64,000 nt of DNA from Mactra quadrangularis (lineage: Eukaryota; Mollusca; Bivalvia; Venerida; Mactridae). Below, in pieces: positions 21,608 to 33,055 of this stretch. Position 1 is the first letter of the stretch; every line of letters begins with the position of its first letter. A model generated the notes under the pieces. That model saw only the letters and a program-made list of their open reading frames with translations, was not told where the DNA came from and searched no databases. The stretch covers positions 47,101,395 to 47,165,394 of the forward strand of contig CM046307.1 in assembly GCA_025267735.1 (NCBI GenBank), in the 5' to 3' direction. Position numbers and translations under genes: made by a program.

Positions 21608-23392
21608 TTGCATTACACAGTATATCTAGTGACGTAATGCAAACTTTGTATCCCGCAATAAAAATACATGGTCCAAACTGAGATTCAAACCCACAACCTC
21701 TCATCTTGTAAGTGGAAACTACTACATGTAGGATGGCACAAAAGCTAGCATAAAAGGCAAGGGAGAACAATTACTGTATTATAATTCTGTAACACTGTCA
21801 GGAAATGTTTGAAGCAGTTGCTTACTCCAGTTAATAAGTTTCAAATACATTGTACAGTACTGTCTGAAAAAGGCAGCAATGATGCAACAAACAAATTTGT
21901 TTCCAATTTTATTTCTCATGTACAATATAACAATAATATCATGTTCACAGTTTTATACAGTTCATGTATGCATCAATAATAAAGTTTAATATATTAGAAA
22001 TAGAATCTACATTAAAAACACAGATCACATAGAGACAACTTCTTTAAGATGAAACAAACATTTTTTAACATTTCAATACATTTGGTACTTAGTTTACTTA
22101 ATACTTGAATTTTAGTCACAACCCCTCAAATGAGACTACTGATTGATGTCTAAAATTTAGATATGTTGCATACAACACCTTTTCTGAGAAGTGTTATGAC
22201 TAAGCCATGGCTGATGGATGATTGAATATAATTATAACACTATTTCCAAAGAGTGGATACAAATTTAGTTCATGGAAATGAGACACTTATGTTTTTTTTG
22301 TTTTTTATAAAATAACACACAAATGAAACATAACACTGCAACACAACTGTCTATTTTCATAGATTAGATATAAAATGTATTCAATTAGTAAACAGAAGAA
22401 AAAACATGCTACTGTACAATATAGTACAAGACATATTTGTCTTCACTTTAATGACAATTTATCTCATTTCAATATTACACAATTTCATGCATAAATTTAA
22501 TTAATTGAACAACATTTATTATCCTATTTTAACAAGAAACCTTTTTTTAAAGGAATGAAAATGATAGCAATACAACTAAATATGTTTAACAAGTAAATTT
22601 CTGGAGATATGTTAATCACGCAAAAATCCATGTATTTTACAATCTTTAATGTACAACAATGTAAGGATAACACAGACAAAGATTTCATTACTGTCTATGT
22701 ACAATTTCCATAATGCCAAAATCAGTAGAATTAATTCATAATAAACATTTTAAAAGTTACTAACATTGGCATATTTCATTCATTACATCATATACAAATA
22801 CAATATATTGGTGGTCAAAATACAAGAAACAATAGTTTGAAGTACACTAGGGTCAAAAAGTTTCTTCACATGTACATTTTCCTTATTTTCTCTTAGACTC
22901 TTATTTGTCAAAAAATTGTTGCAGACTCATTTTATTTTGTATCTTTATTTTATACTTACAATACATAAAGAACATAGTTAATCATTCATATTAAACTACA
23001 TGTATATACATGTATTTACTATTAGTTTTGAAACTGATAACTTCATGTAAACTATTTCTAAGTGTACTTCAAAACATCAAAATTTAATATGTGTAAAAAA
23101 AAACCATTTAAGACAATTATTGTATTTAAGACAAACACAAGTAACATATGATGTTAGATCCCATATATTCTAGATAAAGTAAATTTAGGTTGCACAATTC
23201 ATCTTGTTTCAAAATTTTGAAAATTAATATCATTGTAATGTAAAAATTGAAAAATGTGCCATTGGTGAAGACAAATAAAAAATGCCACATACATGTAAAT
23301 TGAACCAATATATTATAAATGTTTTATAAAATAGCTATTTCTTATTTGTTAGATTCTCAATTGTTTTTGTTTAATAAACACAAGATTGATTT
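21608..23392. repeat. Segmental tandem duplication, copy 2
   Basis: This is the direct repeat of 18,757-21,607. It preserves the empty LTR insertion site near 21,967 and lacks the palindromic insertion. It carries about 200 extra bases (roughly 22,860-23,100) not present in copy 1. Its last part, 23,145-23,390, repeats 21,387-21,607 (ATGTTAGATC..ATATTCTAGATAAAG, TTGTAAATTGAACCAAT). It is non-coding. Confidence 0.85.
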
Positions 23393-24322
23393 TGCTCCCT
23401 ACAAGTCTTATATGTTGACCAAAAATTTGACCTACTAAAACCTATGAGAACTTGCACAGTCTATTTTGAATAACAGGTTATAATGATAATAATACTTTCA
23501 TATTTCTGACACCTTATTATTTAGGATTTATAAAGTGCATCAGTTATATGCATTTATTTTAAAACATAGAAACATTTAATGTGTCTTCTTTTGAAAAAGA
23601 ATATTTTTTTAATTGTGGATTAAAACTACACATTAAAAAACTTATGAACACTTCAATAATACAAGATGAACCATCCATTCGCCATTTACCTCCTTGTATA
23701 CATGTTGGGTCTTAAAAATAATTAAAATCTCTGACATTTATGGAAAATTAAAACTTACAATGCACAATATAATTGTTTGATAATCAGTATTTAGAAATTT
23801 TCATTTGCAATAGTCACAAAAGTTTTACTTTTATAGAATTCTACCTTTACATAAACTGTTAATAGTAAAAATAACATACATGTACATCTCATGTATAACA
23901 TGTACATGTATAAAACAGTCACATATTCCTCTGTCAACAAGTTGTCAATCAAGAAGTTGATATCACTTTGCGTTCTCACTGTCAATAGAGATTCTTTCAT
24001 ACCTATGTAGGAACATATCTGCTATGAATAATTTTCAGTTCTTCTAGATAGAATGTCTCTCATTTTAAAGTAATTTGATGTGTTGGGTATATAAATGCTG
24101 CACATTTATAAATTGTTAAAATCATGATGCAGCTAATGAGAGTATTTGATGTATTGAAACTTCAATGTGAAATGTCCAATGTGGTATTTTATTTTTTTTC
24201 ATTCGGAGTGTATTTTTAACTGGAGGTAATCAGAGATTGAGTGTAATTGTAGTATTTCACGTTAATTAAAGGTAGCTTTGAATTATTAGTTGAGCTTCAC
24301 ACTTGGTCCACACAATTCCAAC
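23393..24322. other. AT-rich non-coding stretch
   Basis: No gene or repeat recognised. It is rich in ACATGTA motifs (e.g. 23,878-23,913). Confidence 0.35.
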
Positions 24323-24502
24323 TACAGTACAACCACTCTTAAATGACACCCAATGGGAGGGACTAAAGTATGTTGCTGTTCAGAGGTTGTTGCACTGCAG
24401 AGGTTATATACAATTGACATTACACCTTGGGGAAATATCAAAAGCTGTTGTTTTGTAGAGGATTGGTTCTGTAGAGAACCGCTCTGCATAGGTTATACTG
24501 TA
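24323..24502. mobile_element. Tc1/mariner-type MITE, 180 bp
   Basis: Ends TACAGTACAACC and GGTTATACTGTA are inverted, with TA at both boundaries. The interior alternates GAGGTTGTTGCACTGCAGAGG-like blocks. It has no coding capacity; the 73-codon + frame across it starts MGGTKVCCCSEVV and has no family features. Confidence 0.65.
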
Positions 24503-25600
24503 CTTGAAAAAAACAATCTTGTTATTCTGCCATATGTGGAGAACATCCTGAAAAGAGAAATGGTATTTAAGTAAGTAAATTGTTTATTTTTGTGACATGT
24601 ACTATGACAAGATTACGAAGTATTGAAACATGAAGACAATATAAACAATAATCTACATTTTGTATATTTACATATGATCACATGACCTAGTGAACCTATA
24701 TTTTCACATACCGGTAGTATGTAATAGAAAGTTAAATAAAATATTTAAGAGTAGTGATCACTTTGATACAGAGGTGAGAGCATTAATGACCATAGAAATT
24801 ATTTTAGGACCATAATCTACAACAAAGAATAACCATTAACTGATGGTTCCACCCAATTAGATTTAGAAAGTACACAGTACTCAATAGTAACAAAATGCAG
24901 TAATGGATGTATACTTATATTTCGAATCTTTCATTGCAAAGTTTGTACTCGACCATGTGGAAATATGATCGAGTGTACGTTGTTAGTTATATCAGTGGAA
25001 GTGAGTGTACATATCCGTCCATACAATCATCCGAAATTATGGCTACTTTTTAGGTAACATGTGGCGTTTTATTCCATCATTTAATAACCATTGCATCGTA
25101 TTAAAGTCAAATATTCATTCTAGCTGTTTGCGAATTACTAAGCTCAGTTAATAAGAAGTGAAAAGTGCTCTGATAATCACATTGTATTTATTACGGAAGA
25201 TTAAATCACTATTGTTGTTGTTGTTGTAATCACTAATCATTATGACAGACGACGTAAACGTTGGTTGTTGACAAGTTGTCCGTATCACTCGGAAGCTTTA
25301 CACGCAAGAGAATCTAGTTGTCTACCCTAATTTGTGCCTTCTGTACTAGTAGACCGGCTATTTTACAAAACAAACATGAAAATAACACTATTTACCTTTG
25401 TAACGCAATCTTGACTATAGCGTTGGATTTTTCTTCAGCCAAATCTTGAATATTCAGACAATACTGAGCATTTTGCGGATTCTGTATCAAGCCTGTATCG
25501 ATTGATAGCTAATTTGTGTGTTTCAATCAACCAAAGGTGTCATTCTTTAACGAAAAACGCGTATTTTCTGTCGTTACCGAGATCTAACAGTATGGCAGCC
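24503..25600. other. Non-coding stretch
   Basis: No gene recognised. It contains a short (TTG)6 run near 25,213 and nothing else of note before the right inverted end of the 8.4-kb interval. Confidence 0.35.
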
Positions 25601-25909
25601 ATTTTATCGTACATAGGTACGACTGGTATCTAGTGGTCGTGAGAAAATCGACGATTTGGCGAAAATCGTACGATTTCAAAAAATCGGCGATGTTTAGTAA
25701 GACACCAGCAAAATCGTGAGACCGACGTACGATTTTTCGTAGGTCGAAATTGAGAGTACGATGTTTAGTAAGACGCCCAGGTTCGGTTTTTATCACTTAG
25801 TATTTTCTTTCAATTTTCTAATGGTGTCATTATTTGATAGTACAAAGGGCTTGCAAAATATGGGCTTTAGTAATTGAACTAGACCATTTGTGGGCTCTTG
25901 GGTTTACAT

Positions 25910-26074
25910 TACAGTGAAGTTCCGTAATTAAGACCATCAAAGTTGATAGTTTAAATAGTGCAATGGTCCTTAAATAGGGACATTTTTCTTCTCAAATTAA
26001 GCATTAGGGATTTTTAGAATCGTCAAAAATCACAGGATTTTTCAAGGTGGTTATTATAGCGGAACTTTTCTGTA
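25910..26074. mobile_element. Pogo/mariner-type MITE, 165 bp
   Basis: Ends TACAGTGAAGTTCCGTAATT and ...TTATAGCGGAACTTTTCTGTA are inverted and framed by TA. Internal GACCAT and AATCACAGG/AATCACCAAAA motifs recur in the relatives at 58,122-58,451 and 63,189-63,369. TA duplication with CAGT-type ends fits pogo-like or mariner-like derivatives. Confidence 0.7.
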
Positions 26075-26089
26075 TATCGATAAGTCTTA

Positions 26090-26450
26090 GGGACTTTAGT
26101 CAGTTATCTTTCCCTGATAAAATCTGAAGCAATCCAATTGGTAAGTAGGTCCTTACAGTTGGAATACTCGGATTTTATCATTGAATTCCTATGTAAGGAT
26201 TACAAAATATTTCATCTAATATCTTTCTTGTTTAAGAAGGATATTAACCGGAGTGTTGAAATTTAGATACTTCTTCACCCTAACTATACTTAGCTTGAAT
26301 TTCAAACAAATTAAATGATTTACAAAAAAGTTATTAAAGATGAATTTCTGCAAATTGACTTTGAAAAGTAAGGGTAAAATCCGAGTAATCCAACTAATTG
26401 GACCTTCCTATTTGAAGAGTATAAAAGGGGAAATAACTGACTAAAGTCCC
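26090..26450 (+). mobile_element. Harbinger/Tourist-like MITE, copy A, 361 bp
   Basis: TIR GGGACTTTAGTCAGTTATCT is mirrored by ...AAATAACTGACTAAAGTCCC, extending imperfectly to ~110 bp per arm. TTA flanks both sides (26,087-26,089 and 26,451-26,453). GGG/CCC ends with a 3-bp TTA/TAA duplication are characteristic of PIF/Harbinger derivatives. Copies lie at 39,244 (inverted), 43,223 and 46,196. Non-coding. Confidence 0.85.
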
Positions 26451-26454
26451 TTAT

Positions 26455-26740
26455 TCAAAACAAGTTTACACTCTTTTATATCTACATGTAGTTAGCTTAG
26501 TTTTGAGTTGACCTATTGAATTAGTAATCAATGATAATTGTATTTTATTCATACTGATTACAAAGACAAGACAATGATGAGGTTATTCTTGTTAATTATG
26601 ATATCATATCAAAACCATTTCTATTTTAGTTTTCATCTATTTAAAGAAAAAATTGTATAATACATGACACTTGAGGCGTTAGTTGTTATATTTATGATAT
26701 TGCTTGTAATAGTAAATACTCCAGTAATGAAAATAATGGT
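26455..26740. other. Short non-coding gap
   Basis: Nothing recognised between the MITE and the GAT-rich tract. Confidence 0.3.
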
Positions 26741-27235
26741 ACCGATTATGATGATTATAATGATAATAATAAAGGTGATAATGATGATGATGTTGAGTGG
26801 TCGAAATATAAAACTGATTGTGATTGATAATGCGTTTTGTTTTTAAATGATGATGATAGTTGTATTATTATAAGAAATTATATGTAATTTTTTTTTTTTT
26901 GATGGTGATGATGGATAATGATATGATGATAATGACGATGTTGATGGTGATGATGTCGATGATGTCTGAGATGATGGTGGTGGTGATTATGATGGCGCTA
27001 ATACATTAAGTATTTTCTTCGTTTGTCATTAATAAATGAATAAGATTGTAATGATTTTGTTGTTGATGATGATAATGATAGTGATTTTAATGAATATTTA
27101 GACCAGAAGGATGATGATAATGATGGTGATGATGATGGTGGTGATTTTAATGAATATACTGATGATAACAATGACAATGTTAGTAAAAATTACGATGCTA
27201 ATGGTGGTGATGATGATAATGATGATAAAACAAAC
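26740..27235. repeat. GAT/ATG-rich interrupted microsatellite
   Basis: Three clusters (26,740-26,850, 26,900-26,990, 27,065-27,235) of GATGAT, GATAAT and GGTGAT triplets, with intervening ordinary sequence. Methionine-rich frames across it are artefacts of the triplet repeat. Confidence 0.9.
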
Positions 27236-29560
27236 ACATAAGAACATGATTGATCTTGAAAAAGAAATATAACATTGTTGTTTTGTTGTTGATGTTGAAT
27301 GATTATATCAGTGTAAAATTTAATATCAAATTTCTAATGAGTTAGTGAATCAGGAAATACCTTCTAGAAAAGGTTAAAATGAAAACCTTGTTCAAGCTGT
27401 GTATTATACAGACAGCAGACTCAGTGCTAGTACATAAGGACAGTACTGAGGTCATCCAGTTGAAGTCGATATTTCTAAAAGCTAGTTTTAAAGCCTTTTT
27501 TTAATTTACATTGAAAGAAGTCAATCACGCGAACATCTGTGAATTCAAGGAAAGCAAACACAACAACATGAAAACTTTGGAATAAAATTCTATTGATTTC
27601 ATTTCATGTAAGCTGATTCTATTCTTTCAACCAAATTCAAAGTCAGATGTTCCGATGATGAAATTTTAATCTAGAATTTTTAATTGGTAATTAACCGCAC
27701 GATACGGGAATATCCCAATTTTTCCTAGCGATTACAAGAGTCGATTGAGTTCGTAGGAAATGCAATTTAAAAAGATTAAGTCTAAATGGAAGCGATCGAG
27801 TGGAATCACAAAAGCTATGACTGACGATTGACATGCAAAATATGAATTATATTCATTTTGAATACCATCCAGGGCTATAACGATACGAGGCATTGGGTTG
27901 CATGCTGCGGTTTTTTATTTTTTGAAGATATTATCAAATTTCTAAAAAATACATTTTTTTCTGGAAAAAAATGACGATTTAGATCTGGTTAAAAGGAAAT
28001 ATGAAATTCGAGACGTCATTTACAAATATGATACAGCTTTAGCAATACAAGATTATGCGATTAGTTGAATCTATAAATCAAGCTCAATTCTGAGAGAAGT
28101 TTTTTTTCATATGCCAATGAAAGTGTTAGAAAAAATAAGGGGATCACCAAATTTGTTGTTAAACATGATTACAACAAATTTTCACATTGTTGAAGCCACG
28201 TCCATCTGTCAAAAATTTAACAATTAAGTTTTCAAATAAAAAAGGGGACTCCATTTTTACATAAGGGTCCATTAAATGCGGTATCGAAGCATAATCACCA
28301 TGACTGCAGTTTTTTTCGCATTTTGTATTCATGAATGGCAATAAATAAAAATATTTTTTGTTCAAACTTTTTAGCAGATGTCTTTAAACACATCCATAAT
28401 CGACTGTAATAGATAATCTCGTTCGTTCTAATTTATGAAACACTGAGCCCATCGTATCCGTTTTGCACGGTATGAGTTGCGCCAAGAAAAAAAATACTGT
28501 AAGCAAATACGTACTGAAATGTAGTCCGGAACAAAATGGCGTTTATTACTAACCTTTAAAGAAAATGTCTACCGACTCAACAATTTCTCGACAAGAATAT
28601 TAAGTCATAAAACATTCGATTTCACGTATATCTTACACAGTCTTGTTAAGAGAGTAGATTTCATTAGACCAGGTCAATAATGTGGCTATATATCATACGT
28701 TTACAACGTAAACGCCACATATTCTTGAATAAATCCCACATTTTTATATTACTTAGAATTCTGACGTTCTTGTTATTCAGAGAAACTTGAGAAAAAAATT
28801 CTTTTAATCTTCTTTTATCCTTAAATGGCAGACATTTATGGCTGTTTTGACAGCTTGGGTCTTAATTTTCAAATTAATCGAACGACAATCTAAGATCTCG
28901 TTCTGACATTTAAAATCGAGATTTCGCGAGATTTTACCCTCTAAATCACACTTCTTTACCAGTTTTAATCAATAATTAGATTTCGCCCATCAAATTATTT
29001 TGATAAAATTTTAATGTCATATTTGATAAGCTTTCGTAGGAGAAAAAAAACATTCCTTGTTCTTGGGGCAATATTCTCTGAGTGCTTTGAATGTTTTAAA
29101 ATACATGAGAGAAGTTATTGGAACTTTTTATCCCAAAGGCTCATCTAAAACATGGAAACTTTGTTTTATTTTTTATTTCATCCAAAATATGATTCAATTT
29201 TAATTAATCAAATATGATTGAGTTAATGCAGACCTCCAGATAAAATTCGTATCTGTGTAAAATTAATTACTTTAAAGAATTTTTGTTTTCAATTCAATTT
29301 GAAACGTTTTTAATTTTATACAATTTGCGATTATTAAACAAAAAAAATAACGTTTACACAATTAATATAAACTTGCAAACCACTGTAAAATAAAAAAAAA
29401 AAACCAAATCAAGTTCAAGAAGTTAAAAAATGTGTAATGTGCACTTCTAGAAATATAATAATGCTTGAAGCAGGGAAAATCGAACGTTAAAATTCATAGC
29501 TAATCAGAAACCTGCAAAATATCCTCTGTGATAGTAAGTACGTTACACGACTCAACATGA
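27236..29560. other. AT-rich non-coding stretch
   Basis: No gene, repeat boundary or RNA gene recognised over about 2.3 kb. The 68-codon minus frame at 28,159-28,365 has no family features. Confidence 0.4.
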
Positions 29561-29561
29561 T

Positions 29562-29930
29562 ATAACACGGCGGACAAAAACGCGATATAACACGACATAC
29601 AAAACGCGATATAACACGCCGGACAACAACGCGATATAACACGCCGGACAAAACGCGTTATAACACGCCGTACAAAACGCGATATAACACGACGGACAAA
29701 ACGCGATATAACACGCCGGACAAAACGCAATATAACACGCCGGTCAAAACGCGATATAACGCGCCGGTCAAAACGCGATAACACGCTGCAAGAAAAGTGA
29801 TAAAACACAACGAACATGACGCGATATAACAGAACGGACATAACGCGATAAAACAAAACGGACGTTGTGCGATATTACACAACGCAAGTTACGCGATATA
29901 CAACGACGTATTTTCGCGATATAGCACAAC
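29562..29930. repeat. 24-bp minisatellite, ~15 units
   Basis: The unit is ATAACACGCCGGACAAAACG + CGAT. The first nine units are close to consensus; units after about 29,775 are progressively diverged (AAAACACAACGAACATGACG..., ATACAACGACG...). Because 24 is divisible by three, one minus frame encodes an eight-residue repeat (RRVISRFV), giving the 118-codon open frame 29,500-29,856. The GC and CpG content is far above the AT-rich surroundings. Confidence 0.95.
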
Positions 29931-31361
29931 ACGGAATTTAAAACCCAACAGACAAAACACTACGGAAAAACGCCGGCGCAAACGTAAACTGTACTTTTGT
30001 TCTTTATTGCTTACTCTTTACTCATGTTTTTATTCCTGCATGTTAATCTCTGATTTCTTGGACAAAACTTGTTTTCTAACATTATTGGTTATTCTTTATT
30101 ACTCTGTGGTTTATGTTATTTTTGTTAGAGTGCGACGGTCTGTTTTATTTTATTCTGTCAATTCATGTATTCGTCGGCTGTTTTAGTCCCTCTATTTACA
30201 GTTATATACCACTCGCAATATTTTTTTACTTTCAAAGATAACTTGTTTTTCTCCAGTTGTGAATATTGTTTTTTTTGGAAATTCAACGATTGTGAAAGTG
30301 TGTTTCATATTTTTATTTCATTACAACGTTATTAAAATAAGACTGGTCATGTCTGTCATGCTTTTAGTATACTGAAAATAACACTGGCCAATTATTAATT
30401 CACCATAATTCATTTAAAACATTGTGTTACTTATCTTCCCCGCTCGCTCATTTTATTATTTTTAGTATTTTTCAGTAAGTATTAAGTCCAAATAGTCGAA
30501 CAGTGGTAACAAGTGAATTTAAATGCGTCAATCATAATAATATATCATGTAATTATTGTCAGATGATCTTATAATTCCCAGAAAATGAATCAAAATTGCA
30601 GAATCGTACTTAGACAAAAAAATGAGTCCTATATACGGTCATACTTTTTATAAGTAAATACTATGTCATAACATTTTCACCTTTGAAAATTCCCGAGGTT
30701 TGAAACTGGAGTCGTGAGTAGTTTAGTTAAACATATAATTAGACAGTGAAACTTTAGAGGACTGATCTAAATAAATTTTGATTCACATTTTTGTTATAAA
30801 ACGTGAGGCTGGCTTGGTATGGCAAGTTTTAAAGTAATTCTCTGAGTTTCTAGATCCGTAGGTATTAGCAATTCGTTTTGTCACTCAAGAAAAAAATGAT
30901 AGTTATGGTATGAATTTGGACCTATTTGTATTAGCTCAAAGAGCAGGCTGTCCGATGATAACATATTTAGTGTCGCAACCGCTGGGCCGCATTCGATCCG
31001 TTGAAAAATAAAAACACACGAATTCAGCCATTTTGTATCAAGATTCAAGATAAAAAAATGATTAAATGTTGTTATTTTACATAAAGACTATTTTCTAAGC
31101 CAGTTACGTATGAATGTAAGACTCCACGAGACAGATATAAATAAAAATCATTTATACATGCAGAAATATCTATATACAGAATCGATTTCAAAATACTCAA
31201 TCTTTATTCCAATATTATACAAAAAATATTCCTGGCTACTTGTTTACATACAGAAAAAAGTTTGGAGAAAAAATATACAAAATTAGTCTAGATATATAGT
31301 CTGCTTTATTCTCACTCAAACATTTCATGCTGACGTCATGTATATTAAATAGTAGCCGGAT
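29931..31361. other. AT-rich non-coding stretch
   Basis: Nothing recognised between the two minisatellites. Confidence 0.35.
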
Positions 31362-33055
31362 ATACTGCCTCCGTTGTGAGTCTTGTAGGCCCCTTGACGC
31401 CATACAGGATCCGTGGTGATAGCCTAATATGTCCATGACAGAAACATGCTCCGTGGTGATAGCCGTGTAGATCCATGACGGTATATAGACTCTGTGGTGA
31501 TAGCCTCGTAGGCCCAAGACGGTATACAGGATCCGTGGTGATAGCCTTGTAAGTCCATGACGGTATACAGCCTCCGTGATGATAGTCTTGTTGGTCCATG
31601 ACGGTATACAGGATCCGTGGTGATAGCCTTGTAGGCCCATGACGGTATACAGCCTCCGTGGTGAAAGCCTTGTAGACCCATGACGGTATACAGGATCCGT
31701 GGTGATAGCCTTGTAGGCCCATGACGGTATACAGCCTCCGTGGTGACAGCCTTGTAGACCCATGACGGTATACAGGATCCGTGGTGACAGCCTTGTAGAC
31801 CCATGACGGTATACAGGATCCGTGGCGATAGTCTTGTAGACCCATGACGGTATACAGGATCCGTGGCGATAGTCTTGTAGACCCATGACGGTATACAGGA
31901 TCCGTGGTGAAAGCCTTGTAGACCCATGACGGTATACAGGATCCGTGGTGAAAGCCTTGTAGACCCATGACGGTATACAGCCTCCGTGGTGACAGCCTTG
32001 TAGACCCATGACGGTATACAGGATCCGTGGCGATAGTCTTGTAGGTCCATGACGGTATACAGGATCCGTGGTGATAGCCTCGTAGGCCCATGACGGTAGA
32101 CAGGATCCGTGGTGATAGCCTCGTAGGCCCATGACGGTATACAGGATCCGTGGTGATAGCCTTGTAGGCCTATGACGTTATACTGCCTCCGTGGTGATAG
32201 CTTTGTAGGCCCATGACGGTATACGGTCTCCGTGGTGATAATCTTGTAGGTCAATGACGGTATACAGGATCCGTGGTGATAGCCTTGTAGGCCTATGACG
32301 TTATACTGCCTCCGTGGTGATAGCTTTGTAGGCCCATGACGGTATACGGTCTCCGTGGTAATAGCCTTGTAGGTCCATGACGGTATACAGCCTCCGTGGT
32401 GATAATCTTGTAGGTCAATGACGGTATACAGCATCCATGGTGATAGCCTTGTAGGCCCATGACGGTAAACAGGATCCATGGTGATAGCCTCGTAGGCCTA
32501 TGACGGTAAACTGGATCCGTGGTGATAGCCTCGTAGGACCATGGCGGTAAAAATTATCCGTGTTGACTGCCTAGTTGGCTCATGTCGGTAAAGAGGGTCC
32601 GTGGTGATAGCCTCGTAGGCCCATGACGGTATACAGGATCCGTGGTGATAGCCTCGTAGGCCCATGACGGTTAACAGGATCCGTGGTGATAGCCTCGTAG
32701 GCCCATGACGGTATACAGAATCCGTGGTGATAGCCTCGTAGAACCATGACGGTAAACAGGTTTCGTGGTGATAGCCTCGTAGATCCATGACGGTAAACAG
32801 GCTTCGTGGTAATAGCCTCGTAGAACCATAACGGTAAACAGGCTTCGTGGTGATAGCCTTGTAGATCCATGACGGTATACGGTCTCCGTGGTGATAGCCT
32901 TGTAGAATTATGACGTTAAACAGGCTTTGTGGTGATAGCCTTGTAGGTCTATGACGGTAAACGGTCTCCGTAGTAATAGATTTGTCGACCCATAAGGGCG
33001 TACATACTTCATGGTAATGGTCTTGTAGGCCTAAGGCGGTATACATACTATGGCG
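31362..33055. repeat. 41-bp minisatellite, ~41 units
   Basis: The unit is GATCCGTGGTGATAGCCTTG + TAGGCCCATGACGGTATACA + G. Unit starts alternate among GATCCGTGG, CCTCCGTGG and GTCTCCGTGG, and a three-unit (123-bp) higher-order block is repeated near 32,142-32,420. The edges (before 31,450, after 32,900) are more diverged. The minus strand of the unit contains no stop in any frame. Because 41 is not a multiple of three, all three minus frames stay open (up to 351 codons, 31,424-32,479) and encode the same 41-residue cycle (GYHHGSCIPSW...). Confidence 0.97.

Larger units (their letters stand above)
17374..25778. mobile_element. Interval with inverted 24-bp ends and subterminal repeats, 8.4 kb
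   Basis: GGGCGTCTTACTAAACATCG followed by TACT stands at 17,374 and its exact complement at 25,755-25,778. Each end has a second, same-direction partial copy inside (CGTCTTACTAACGCCATCG at 17,459; complement of GTGTCTTACTAAACATCG near 25,690-25,706) and several TCGTACGATTT motifs. This could be one large non-autonomous DNA transposon, or two solo short elements in opposite orientation. No transposase frame is present, and no flanking target duplication is visible (CTGGG left, AGGTT right). Confidence 0.4.

Noticed and set aside
31236..33046. Open frames of 182-351 codons rich in GYHHGSCIPSW repeats
   Set aside because: They start and end according to the 41-bp tandem array, occur in all three minus frames and lack any non-repeat domain. 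Not listed as a gene.
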